Shown: one piece after another, positions 50,691 through 58,504 of the stretch
Position numbering within the stretch: position 1 is the stretch's first letter
Layout of the letters: every line of letters starts with the position of its first letter
Source: Lachnospiraceae bacterium
Lineage (GTDB): Bacteria > Bacillota > Clostridia > Lachnospirales > Lachnospiraceae
DNA length: 64,000 bases
Direction: 5' to 3'
Assembly: GCA_015056735.1 (NCBI GenBank)
Contig: SVFT01000002.1
Span: 164,432-228,431, forward strand
Translations under genes and position numbers: made by a program
The notes under the pieces: model-generated
Seen by the model: the letters and a program-made list of their open reading frames with translations, nothing else
The model's database searches: none
Told to the model about the DNA's origin: nothing

Positions 50691-51272
50691 ATGACGATCA
50701 ATACTTTACTTAAAGAAAAGGAAATGACGAAGTATGCACTTTCAAAAAAGACGGGTCTTTCCAAGAGTACAGTAAGTGACATTTGCAATGGCAAGATCCC
50801 TCTTAAGAAGTGTACCGGCGAGACATTATATAAGATCGCGCAGGCGCTTAATGTTACGGTTGACGCCTTACTGGATCCTGTTATGAAGGAGCGCATTCCG
50901 TTCGAACTTTTTAAGAGCAACGTTTGCCACAGGCTTAAAAGAGAGGGCGATATTGATTTTCTGATCAATACGATCACAGACAATGTTGTTCTTAAATACT
51001 ATGAGCTTGAATGGTACCCGGAGTGCTTTTACATGTTAGCTATGATTGATTACTTAAGTAAGCTCAATGATGTGCCGCTTATTAAGGAATATGATCTTGT
51101 GCGTCAGCATCAGTTGGAAAATCCGTTGTTTCCTACTGATATCTATTTAACATCTATTATGATTGCTGATGATAGAGAACGTGAGAGTTTTTTGAATAAA
51201 GCATATCAATCCAGTATTCCTGACTTTTTGGAATACAACATAGTTGAAAAGGATGTGAGAGACGTTGTCTGA
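50691..51272 (+). CDS. XRE-type HTH protein, likely antitoxin
   Basis: A 193-residue protein. The XRE helix-turn-helix is at about 6-60 (MTKYALSKKTGLSKSTVSDI, LYKIAQALNVTVDALL). The remaining 130 residues carry a helical region with many Tyr and Leu residues. Together with the next gene it resembles HTH/nucleotidyltransferase toxin-antitoxin pairs. ATG 50691 follows AAGGAAGGTGG. It probably represses its own perfect promoter. Its stop overlaps the next start by eight bases. Confidence 0.82.
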   Translation: MTINTLLKEKEMTKYALSKKTGLSKSTVSDICNGKIPLKKCTGETLYKIAQALNVTVDALLDPVMKERIPFELFKSNVCHRLKREGDIDFLINTITDNVVLKYYELEWYPECFYMLAMIDYLSKLNDVPLIKEYDLVRQHQLENPLFPTDIYLTSIMIADDRERESFLNKAYQSSIPDFLEYNIVEKDVRDVV

Positions 51273-52056
51273 TGATAAACTTATTACAAAAGAAAATCTT
51301 GATTCGTTATTGCGTGAACTTGCAAAAGAGTTTAGAAAACTCAACGGATCCAAAATGCCAGGTGAAATTATTCTTGTCGGCGGAGCTTCTATTTTAGCAA
51401 ACTATGGTTTTAGAGACACCACAACAGACATTGATGCAATTATAAAGGCGTCCTCTGCCATGAAGGAAGCAATCATTCGCGTTAGGGATCATCATAACCT
51501 GTCGGTAGATTGGTTTAATGACGACTTTAAAAGAACAGATTCATATTCACCGAAGCTTATAGAGGTATCAAAGCATTATAAGACCTTTTCTAACGTGCTT
51601 GAAATCAGAACGATAACGGCAGAATATCTTGTTGCGATGAAACTCCGGGCAGGACGTTCTTATAAGCATGATCGGTCTGATATTGTGGGAGTTTTAGAGG
51701 AACATGCAAAGCGTGGTTCCGAAATCCCGAAAGAAAAGGTTGAAAGAGCATTTCATGAATTATATGGAGAAAATGCTCAAATTGAAGAGAGCACAAAACG
51801 GTGGTTTGATGAATACTATAAGAATAAAGAGTATAATTATTATGCCAGAGTCAATGAGCAGGAACAGATAGCTTTTAAGAGATTAAAAGACTTTGGTCAA
51901 AAGTATCCTGATGTTCTAAAGAAAGAAAACGTGAATGCGGTTTTGGAAAAACTTAATGATCGCGAATCCGTCCTTCAAAAGCTTAATAAAGCCAAGGACG
52001 AGATTTCAAAGCGGGATGACGGTCACGATAAAAAGCGTGATGATTACACGCGATAA
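51265..52056 (+). CDS. Nucleotidyltransferase-fold protein (DUF6036/AbiEii-like), likely toxin
   Basis: A 263-residue protein. The NTase core has GEIILVGGASILANYGFRDT and TTDIDAII, the GG-S and D-x-D residues that bind nucleotide and metal. An adjacent Lys/Arg region (MKLRAGRSYKHDRSDIVG) is typical of the family. The last 90 residues are a charged helical tail. Toxins of this type transfer nucleotides to tRNA or other targets. The start is TTG 51265, overlapping the HTH gene; palindrome copy 4 begins two bases after the stop. Confidence 0.8.
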   Translation: MSDDKLITKENLDSLLRELAKEFRKLNGSKMPGEIILVGGASILANYGFRDTTTDIDAIIKASSAMKEAIIRVRDHHNLSVDWFNDDFKRTDSYSPKLIEVSKHYKTFSNVLEIRTITAEYLVAMKLRAGRSYKHDRSDIVGVLEEHAKRGSEIPKEKVERAFHELYGENAQIEESTKRWFDEYYKNKEYNYYARVNEQEQIAFKRLKDFGQKYPDVLKKENVNAVLEKLNDRESVLQKLNKAKDEISKRDDGHDKKRDDYTR

Positions 52057-52058
52057 TT

Positions 52059-52074
52059 TGTGCGACGTCGCACA
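52059..52074. repeat. 16-bp palindrome copy 4
   Basis: TGTGCGACGTCGCACA between the nucleotidyltransferase stop and the GAGAGG site of the VbhA-like gene. Confidence 0.95.
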
Positions 52075-52093
52075 AAAAGAGAGGTAAATGCAG

Positions 52094-52273
52094 ATGCTTT
52101 ATTTAGAAAATACAGAGGAGAATAGACGTATCCAGAGTGTTATAGCAACAATGGCGATCGAGGATATGTATTTACCAGAAGATTTTATTAAGGAAATGAT
52201 AAAGGTTTCCAAGGGCGAAAAAACCTCGGAGGAACTTCGCCAAGAGGTGATTAAAACGTATGCCGGACGCTAA
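52094..52273 (+). CDS. VbhA-like small antitoxin, no Fic partner seen
   Basis: A 59-residue acidic helical protein. NRRIQSVIATMAIEDMYLPE and GEKTSEELRQEVIKTY fit the VbhA antitoxin pattern, where a helix inhibits a Fic-domain toxin. No Fic gene follows, so it is an orphan here or has another target. I chose ATG 52094, nine bases after GAGAGG; ATG 52088 is too close. It stands alone between palindrome copies 4 and 5. Confidence 0.7.
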   Translation: MLYLENTEENRRIQSVIATMAIEDMYLPEDFIKEMIKVSKGEKTSEELRQEVIKTYAGR

Positions 52274-52339
52274 ATACTGCTATCCTAATTCGGAAGTTTT
52301 AAAGAATAAACTTGCAATAGATGATCGCTCACGATAGTT

Positions 52340-52355
52340 TGTGCGACGTCGCACA
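52340..52355. repeat. 16-bp palindrome copy 5
   Basis: TGTGCGACGTCGCACA, about 70 bases after the VbhA-like gene and seven bases before a terminator. Confidence 0.95.
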
Positions 52356-52362
52356 AAGTTAT

Positions 52363-52387
52363 AGACGCCCGTGTGGGCGTCTTTTCT
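52363..52387 (+). terminator. Terminator before pcfC
   Basis: AGACGCCC-GTGT-GGGCGTCT and a following CTTTTCTT run; an 8-bp stem. Confidence 0.85.
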
Positions 52388-52444
52388 TATGTCTTTTTGG
52401 AGAATGAAATATATCACAAATAATGAGGAAAGGAGGAAAAAACA

Positions 52445-54250
52445 TTGTTTCTTAAGCAATGGGAGGCATTTATGAAAATGTCTCCCTCAAAGAAAGTAAC
52501 ATTCCTGTTGCCGTACTGCCTTTCGTGTTTCTTTTTCGTAAGGCTTTTTGAATTGATACGGCTTTGTGATTACAAAGCAGGAAAGGTAATTCTTAACCTT
52601 ACATACATTTATAAGAGCTTTCCTCCAATGATTACGACGCAGGATCTCATTCGTGGTATGCCGATCGGGATTGGGATTGTTCTTTATTACAAGTGGCAGG
52701 CAGGACTTAAAATGAAAAATACAAGAAAAGGAGAAGAGTATGGATCCGCAAGATGGGGAAATGCGGAAGACATTGCTCCGTTTATCGATCCGAATCCGTA
52801 CAATAATATCATCCTGTCGCAATCAGAGCGCCTTACGATGGCGCCAAAGATGAAGGTATTTAAGAATAATCGAAACAAGCATGTTTTGGTTTATGGCGGA
52901 TCCGGTTCCGGTAAGACATTTAGGTTTGTAAAACCTAATCTGTATCAGATGCACAGCAGTTATGTGCTTACGGATCCAAAAGGAACACTTCTCCCGGAGA
53001 CGGGCCATCTTTTTGAAAAAGCGGGCTATCGGATATATGTGCTTGATACGATCGATATGGAAAACTCAATGCGCTATAATCCGTTTGCATATCTGAATCA
53101 GCCCAAAGATATCCTTACGCTTGCGGAAACGCTTTTCAAAAACTGTAAGCCGGCAGAGGCAGGACAGGGCGGTGATCCGTTCTTTGATACAGCTGCGCTG
53201 TTATGGCTTCAGTGCATTATCGGCTATCTTTATTATGAAGCGCCGCCTGAAGAACAGAGCATTCCGGTCTTATTGGAGTTTCTTGAAGCTGACGATGTGC
53301 GCGAAGATGATGAAACCTATAAAAATCCAGTGGATTTGATCTTTGAAGAGCTTGAAAAAAAGGATAAAAGACATTTTGCCGTTAAACAAAGAAAGAAGTA
53401 CAAGAAGGCAGCGGGAAAGACGGCGAAGAGTATTTTGATCACCCTGGGTGCTTATCTTGGCAAATTTGATATTCCCGAGGTATTGGATCTTGTATCAAAA
53501 GATGAACTTCATTTTGATACATACGGAGATCCGGGGCAGAAATCAATTCTGTATATCATTATTTCAGATACAGATACGTCCTACAATTTCATTCCGGCGA
53601 TCCTGTTTACACAGATGTTTAATACTCTGTGTTATAAAGCGGATAAAGAAATGGGAGGCAAACTCGCAACGCCGGTTCAGTTTATACTGGACGAATTTGC
53701 CAATATCGGTATCATTCCAGGCTTTAAGATACTGATCTCGACGGTACGAAGCAGACTGATCTCTATTATGATGCTTCTGCAAACCAAGAGTCAGCTTGTT
53801 GATGTTTACAAGGAGAAGGCCGCAGAAATAATCGTTGGTAACTGTGATACTTCTATCTTCCTTGGCGGCGGTGAAAAGAGTACGCTAAAGGATCTGGAGG
53901 AATCACTTGGTAAAGAAACGATCGATCTTTATAACGAATCAAAGACCTACTCGGCGTCACAAAGTCAGGGCGTTAATTACAATAAGACAGGTCGATCACT
54001 TAAGGATCAATCAGAGATTGAGCAGATGGATCGAGATAAATGTATCGTAAAGATCGGAGGCTTACCGCCGTTCTTTTCTGATAAATATGCAACAGATAGC
54101 CATCCGAGATATAAATACACGGGTGACTATAGGAAAGAGTTCATTTTTGATTTTAAGAAGTATAGACGAAGAAAGGAGAGAAGAAGATTACAGAAAAAAA
54201 CAGAGCATATCACTTTTCAAAAGAGTGATGTTTTTCTTTCGATCAGTTAA
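52445..54250 (+). CDS. pcfC: Type IV coupling ATPase VirD4/PcfC
   Basis: A 601-residue coupling protein that delivers the relaxase-DNA complex to the transfer channel. Two membrane helices lie in the first 80 residues. Then come Walker A VYGGSGSGKTF near residue 155 and Walker B FILDEFANIG near 420. The TraG/VirD4 fold covers most of the rest. The start is TTG 52445 with AAAGGAGG eight bases upstream. It is the first gene of the secretion-channel cluster and is followed by its own terminator. Confidence 0.94.
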   Translation: MFLKQWEAFMKMSPSKKVTFLLPYCLSCFFFVRLFELIRLCDYKAGKVILNLTYIYKSFPPMITTQDLIRGMPIGIGIVLYYKWQAGLKMKNTRKGEEYGSARWGNAEDIAPFIDPNPYNNIILSQSERLTMAPKMKVFKNNRNKHVLVYGGSGSGKTFRFVKPNLYQMHSSYVLTDPKGTLLPETGHLFEKAGYRIYVLDTIDMENSMRYNPFAYLNQPKDILTLAETLFKNCKPAEAGQGGDPFFDTAALLWLQCIIGYLYYEAPPEEQSIPVLLEFLEADDVREDDETYKNPVDLIFEELEKKDKRHFAVKQRKKYKKAAGKTAKSILITLGAYLGKFDIPEVLDLVSKDELHFDTYGDPGQKSILYIIISDTDTSYNFIPAILFTQMFNTLCYKADKEMGGKLATPVQFILDEFANIGIIPGFKILISTVRSRLISIMMLLQTKSQLVDVYKEKAAEIIVGNCDTSIFLGGGEKSTLKDLEESLGKETIDLYNESKTYSASQSQGVNYNKTGRSLKDQSEIEQMDRDKCIVKIGGLPPFFSDKYATDSHPRYKYTGDYRKEFIFDFKKYRRRKERRRLQKKTEHITFQKSDVFLSIS

Positions 54251-54263
54251 CTGGTCGATTAAC

Positions 54264-54289
54264 GAACGCCCTTGTGGCGTTCTTTTTTT
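54264..54289 (+). terminator. Terminator of pcfC
   Basis: GAACGCC-CTTGT-GGCGTTC, then T7, running straight into palindrome copy 6. Confidence 0.87.
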
Positions 54290-54304
54290 GTGCGACGTCG
54301 CACA
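54289..54304. repeat. 16-bp palindrome copy 6
   Basis: TGTGCGACGTCGCACA, abutting the pcfC terminator, 65 bases before the Maff2 gene. It is the last copy seen in the window. Confidence 0.95.
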
Positions 54305-54369
54305 AAACAGGTCAAATATAAACATGTAATCATGCCCTATAAAGGGCCATTTTTTAGGAGGTAAAAAAT

Positions 54370-54582
54370 ATGTTTTCAGAAATTTTAAACTTTGCAGGAC
54401 TTGGTGTACAGGGATGGGGTGCCGCACAGGCAATCATCGGAATTATCAACTTTTCCGAGGGACATTCCCAGGCAAATGCGCAGAAAAAGGAAGAAGGAAT
54501 GGGTAAGATCGTAGGCGGCGGCATCATTTTTGCAGCAGGAACAGCTCTTGTTCCGCTTCTTTCGCAGTTTATTGGCGCATAA
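54370..54582 (+). CDS. Maff2-family small membrane protein
   Basis: A 70-residue protein with two hydrophobic segments (FAGLGVQGWGAAQAIIGIIN and IVGGGIIFAAGTALVPLL) around a polar loop. This matches the Maff2 mobile-element family; size, topology and place before VirB6 make it a candidate pilin-like (VirB2) component. AGGAGG precedes the ATG. It starts the run of channel genes that continues to the right edge. Confidence 0.88.
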   Translation: MFSEILNFAGLGVQGWGAAQAIIGIINFSEGHSQANAQKKEEGMGKIVGGGIIFAAGTALVPLLSQFIGA

Positions 54583-54600
54583 AAAGGAGATAAGGGATAA

Positions 54601-55521
54601 ATGTTTGATTTTGGCTCTGAATTTATCCATGATCTTGGCCAAAGCCTTTTGGGCGGTTGGTATGATTCAATATATCAAGCATTGAATGAGGCTTTTCAGG
54701 ATATGTTCGCTCTTTTAAACGAGAATATTGTTGAAGCGGCTGATGTACTTACTAAATCGCCTGAAACTTGGAATCCATCGGCTTTCAGCATTGTAAAGAA
54801 CATTTCCGAGAATGCTTTTTTACCGGTCGCGGGAGCCTTGCTAACGCTTATCTTTTGCTTTGAACTTGTTCATGTGGTGCAGGATTCCAACAATATGAGC
54901 GGTCAGATCATTGAGAAGACAGTTTTTGTTATGGTAAAGCTCGCGATCTGTATTCTTGTCTGCACAAAAGCGTTTGATATCGTCCTGGCATTTTTTGAGC
55001 TTGGAACCAAGGCGACTTCTTTGATCGCCGGAACGTCCACATCAGATATTGGCGCTACGCTTTCGCTTGCGGATCTTGTTGAATCACCGGATGCGATCGC
55101 GGCGGCAGGAAAAGATTATGACTTTAGCATGTGCATGGCTGTAACGGGTTATTTGGCTTTAATCTGGATGGGAAAGCTTATTACGATGGCGCTTGGCGCT
55201 TTTATTTATTTCAGATGCGTCATGTGGTTTCTTGAAATCTACATGATGTCAGCAGCGGCGAGTGTCCCTTTTTCAGCATGGATGAATAAGGATTGGGTTG
55301 CAACGCCTCAAAACTACACGAAGAAAATGCTTTCGTTGGCCTTTCAAGGGCCTATGATCCTTTTGCTCTTTGCAATATATGGCGGTGTTGTAAATACCCT
55401 TAATGTAGCAAGAGGCAGCTTTGCCAGTTCGCTTTTTATGATCATAGGTTGTGGCGTTTTGATCGTAATCAGCTCGTTTAAAGTATCTACATTGGCAGAC
55501 AGCATTTTTGGCGCATCGTAA
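54601..55521 (+). CDS. VirB6/TrbL-like channel protein
   Basis: A 306-residue inner-membrane protein with about six helices and a leading soluble helix, DLGQSLLGGWYDSIYQALNEA. It resembles the TrbL/VirB6-type proteins of Tn1549-like elements (FLPVAGALLTLIFCFELVHV near residue 75). It should form part of the transfer channel. It is 18 bases behind Maff2 and 16 before the VirB4 gene. Confidence 0.85.
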   Translation: MFDFGSEFIHDLGQSLLGGWYDSIYQALNEAFQDMFALLNENIVEAADVLTKSPETWNPSAFSIVKNISENAFLPVAGALLTLIFCFELVHVVQDSNNMSGQIIEKTVFVMVKLAICILVCTKAFDIVLAFFELGTKATSLIAGTSTSDIGATLSLADLVESPDAIAAAGKDYDFSMCMAVTGYLALIWMGKLITMALGAFIYFRCVMWFLEIYMMSAAASVPFSAWMNKDWVATPQNYTKKMLSLAFQGPMILLLFAIYGGVVNTLNVARGSFASSLFMIIGCGVLIVISSFKVSTLADSIFGAS

Positions 55522-55537
55522 GAAGGAGAAGATAGAT

Positions 55538-58477
55538 ATGGCTTATGTACAAATGACAAAGGATTTTTCGCAGGTAAAAAGAACAATCCCTGGTCTTGAT
55601 TTTACTTTGCGTCAGCTTATTGCCGCAGGCATTTCGCTCGGCATTTTCATTCCGGTCTTTTTTCTTTGCAAGTTTAAATTCGATGTAGCAATTACGCCGT
55701 GTGCCCTTATCAGTGCAGCATGTGCGGCGCCGTTTGCTTTTTCAGTCATTTTTGTTAAGGACAATCTCGATATTCGCGCGTGGTTTCGTTATGTATATAA
55801 CGCACACTTTCTGTATAATTCGGATCGTCCTTATCAGACTGTAAATATGTATCAGTACATTTTAAACGAAGCAAAGTTCCAGGAGGAGGTTGAGAAAATT
55901 GTGTTTAAAGGTAAAACGAAGAAAGAGATAGCAAAGATCAAGGAAGAGGGGCAGAAGCAGGAAATTACGGTTGGGTTTTTTAAAAACAAGCGCCGTATTG
56001 TGATCCCTCTTAACGGAAAGATCGACAAGAATACGAAGAAGGAACTGGAGAAGGCAGTCAGAAAAGCGAAGGTGAAGGGCGACATTCCTGAATCGGCGCA
56101 GGATACTATTCCATACAAGATTCCGTATGAGGATGGTATTTTTGAATCTGCGGATAATTACTTTACTATGACGCTTTCCTTCTCTGATATTACATATCAG
56201 CTTTTGGATAACGATCCGAAGAATGTGATATTTGAAAGATGGTGTAATCTTTTAAACTACTTTGACCCGGAGATCCATTTCCAGTTCAATTACGGAAATA
56301 TGGAGCTGAATCCGGAAATGTTTAAAAAGGATTTTGAGATCCCTCTTCAGAAGGATCATTTCAATAAAGTCCGTAAGGAATATTCGGGAATGCTTTTATC
56401 GCAGCTTTCGAAAGGTACCAATTCACTCCGCAAGGAGAGGTATTTGACGTTCGGCATTCATGCAACGGATTATAAAGCGGCAAAGCTTAAGCTTGGCAAG
56501 ATCAGCAAGCAGACAGAAGCCTTTCTCAAGAGGCTTGGTTGTAAAACCAGGGTTTTAACAGGGTATGAGAGGCTTGAACTGATCTATCGCATTTTCCATC
56601 CGGCAACGCCGAATAAATTCATGTGGAATTTCGATCTTATGATGGGTACGGGCTTATCCAGTAAGGATTTCGTTGCACCGAGTAGCTTTTCATTCAAGTA
56701 CGGGCCGAATCTTAACGCGACGAAGTATTTCCGCGTTGGAGACAGGATCGGCGCCGTAAACGTGGTAAAGGTCAACGCTTCTGATATGGAAGACCGTATT
56801 ATTTCCGATATCATGAATATCGACAGTAACGTATGGATTTCAATTCATGCGGATCCGATGGATCGCAAGAAAGCTTTAAGTTATGCGGCAGGTAACCTGT
56901 CCGATATCCAGGAGCAGATCATGAAGTATCAAAAATCTGCGGTTAAGCAAGGATTTGATATGGATCTGCTTCCACCGGAGCTTAAGGCATTCCATGAAGC
57001 CGGCGATAAGTTTTATAAGGATCTTCAGAGGAAAGACGAGCAGATCTTTACAACAACGATCACGATCGTTCAGACGGCGGCGACAAGAAAGGAACTTGAG
57101 AATAACATATTCGAGTTAAACGGTATCCTATCAGCTTATCAGTCCAGGCTTGAACGCCTTGATTACAGACAGGAACAGGGCTATATGTCAGCACTTCCAC
57201 TCGGTAATAATGCCATTGAAGTCAATCGTACTTTTACGACGACGGATATGGCTATTTTTATTCCCTTTACTACGAAGGATCTATACAATGCCAACGGTCA
57301 GTATTATGGCATGAACAGTCTTTCAAACAACGTCATTATGGTTGATCGGAAAAAACTTGCCAATCCAAACGGGCTTGTCTTTGGTATGCCTGGTTTTGGT
57401 AAGACGTTCTTTATTAAGAGAGAGATTCTTGATGTATTCCTGAAGACAAGTGACGACAGATTGATAATCGATCCTGAAGGAGAGTATAAGCCTCTAGTTT
57501 GGATGCTGCGCGGCCAGGTAGTCAAGATCTCGCTTAATTCATCGGTTCATATCAATCCGATGGAGATCAACCTTAACGTAAGAAATGAAGAAGACAAGGA
57601 TTATGATCCGATTGCTGCAAAATGTAATTTCGTAACAAGTATGTGTGAGCTGATCCTTGGTCAGAACGGACAGCTTGATAAGGATGAAGCAGCCTGCATT
57701 GATATGGCCTGCAAAAACATCTATTACAGATTCAAGCAGGATCCGCGCCCGGAAAAGATGCCCATTCTGGAAGATCTTTTCAATGAGCTTCGAAGTCTTC
57801 CCAATGAAATGGGCCAGATCGGGCGTGTTCTTTCGATTTCGCTTATGCGTTATACAGAAGGTACACTTTCATATTTTAACCACCGTTCCAATGTCGATAT
57901 CAATGCAAGGCTTGTATGCTTCGACCTTAAGGAAATGGATGCTAACCAGAGAGATCTTACAATGCTGATCATCCAGGATATCATTTGGAACAGAGTTGCG
58001 GAGAACAGAGAAAAACATAAATCAACATGGGTTGATATCGACGAGTTTCATTTGCTTCTGCGTTCTCCTACAACGGCGGCTTATTCGGTTGAAATTTGGA
58101 AGCGCTTCCGTAAGTGGGGCGGGATACCGACTGGTATTACGCAGAATATCAAGGATCTGTTCAGATCGAATGAAATTCAGAACATCCTTGATACTACGAA
58201 CTTCATCGCCATGCTGAATCAGTCCGGTGATGATGCAAAACTCTTATCTGAACATTTGGAACTGTCTGCCGAGGAAGAAACGTACATTAAGAGCGGTGAA
58301 CGCGGAAAAGGTCTTCTTTGGGTTGAATCGTCGAAGGTTCCGTTTGAGGATGAATTCCCGAAGAATACCATGTGCTACAAGGTTATGACGACGGATCCGA
58401 AGGAAATGATTACGGAAAGTGATCTGAAGAGACTTCACGGCGAAGGAAAAAAGAAAAAGACGGCGAAAGCCGTTTGA
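55538..58477 (+). CDS. PrgI-VirB4 fusion, conjugation ATPase
   Basis: A 979-residue protein. Residues 1-120 look like PrgI, with two membrane helices and VQMTKDFSQVKRTIPGLDFT at the start. The remainder is VirB4: an N-domain, then Walker A GMPGFGKTFF near residue 628 and Walker B WVDIDEFHLLL near 830. It powers pilus or channel assembly. In many related elements PrgI is a separate gene; here it is in one frame with VirB4. ATG 55538 follows AAGGAG. Confidence 0.92.
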   Translation: MAYVQMTKDFSQVKRTIPGLDFTLRQLIAAGISLGIFIPVFFLCKFKFDVAITPCALISAACAAPFAFSVIFVKDNLDIRAWFRYVYNAHFLYNSDRPYQTVNMYQYILNEAKFQEEVEKIVFKGKTKKEIAKIKEEGQKQEITVGFFKNKRRIVIPLNGKIDKNTKKELEKAVRKAKVKGDIPESAQDTIPYKIPYEDGIFESADNYFTMTLSFSDITYQLLDNDPKNVIFERWCNLLNYFDPEIHFQFNYGNMELNPEMFKKDFEIPLQKDHFNKVRKEYSGMLLSQLSKGTNSLRKERYLTFGIHATDYKAAKLKLGKISKQTEAFLKRLGCKTRVLTGYERLELIYRIFHPATPNKFMWNFDLMMGTGLSSKDFVAPSSFSFKYGPNLNATKYFRVGDRIGAVNVVKVNASDMEDRIISDIMNIDSNVWISIHADPMDRKKALSYAAGNLSDIQEQIMKYQKSAVKQGFDMDLLPPELKAFHEAGDKFYKDLQRKDEQIFTTTITIVQTAATRKELENNIFELNGILSAYQSRLERLDYRQEQGYMSALPLGNNAIEVNRTFTTTDMAIFIPFTTKDLYNANGQYYGMNSLSNNVIMVDRKKLANPNGLVFGMPGFGKTFFIKREILDVFLKTSDDRLIIDPEGEYKPLVWMLRGQVVKISLNSSVHINPMEINLNVRNEEDKDYDPIAAKCNFVTSMCELILGQNGQLDKDEAACIDMACKNIYYRFKQDPRPEKMPILEDLFNELRSLPNEMGQIGRVLSISLMRYTEGTLSYFNHRSNVDINARLVCFDLKEMDANQRDLTMLIIQDIIWNRVAENREKHKSTWVDIDEFHLLLRSPTTAAYSVEIWKRFRKWGGIPTGITQNIKDLFRSNEIQNILDTTNFIAMLNQSGDDAKLLSEHLELSAEEETYIKSGERGKGLLWVESSKVPFEDEFPKNTMCYKVMTTDPKEMITESDLKRLHGEGKKKKTAKAV

Positions 58478-58504
58478 TGAAAACGCTTGTTGAAAGGTGT
58501 AAAT

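Noticed and set aside
45599-54304. Palindrome copies as simple transcription terminators
   Set aside because: The stem would have almost no loop, two of the six copies already follow full terminators, and two precede ribosome sites or a promoter; a protein-binding site fits better.
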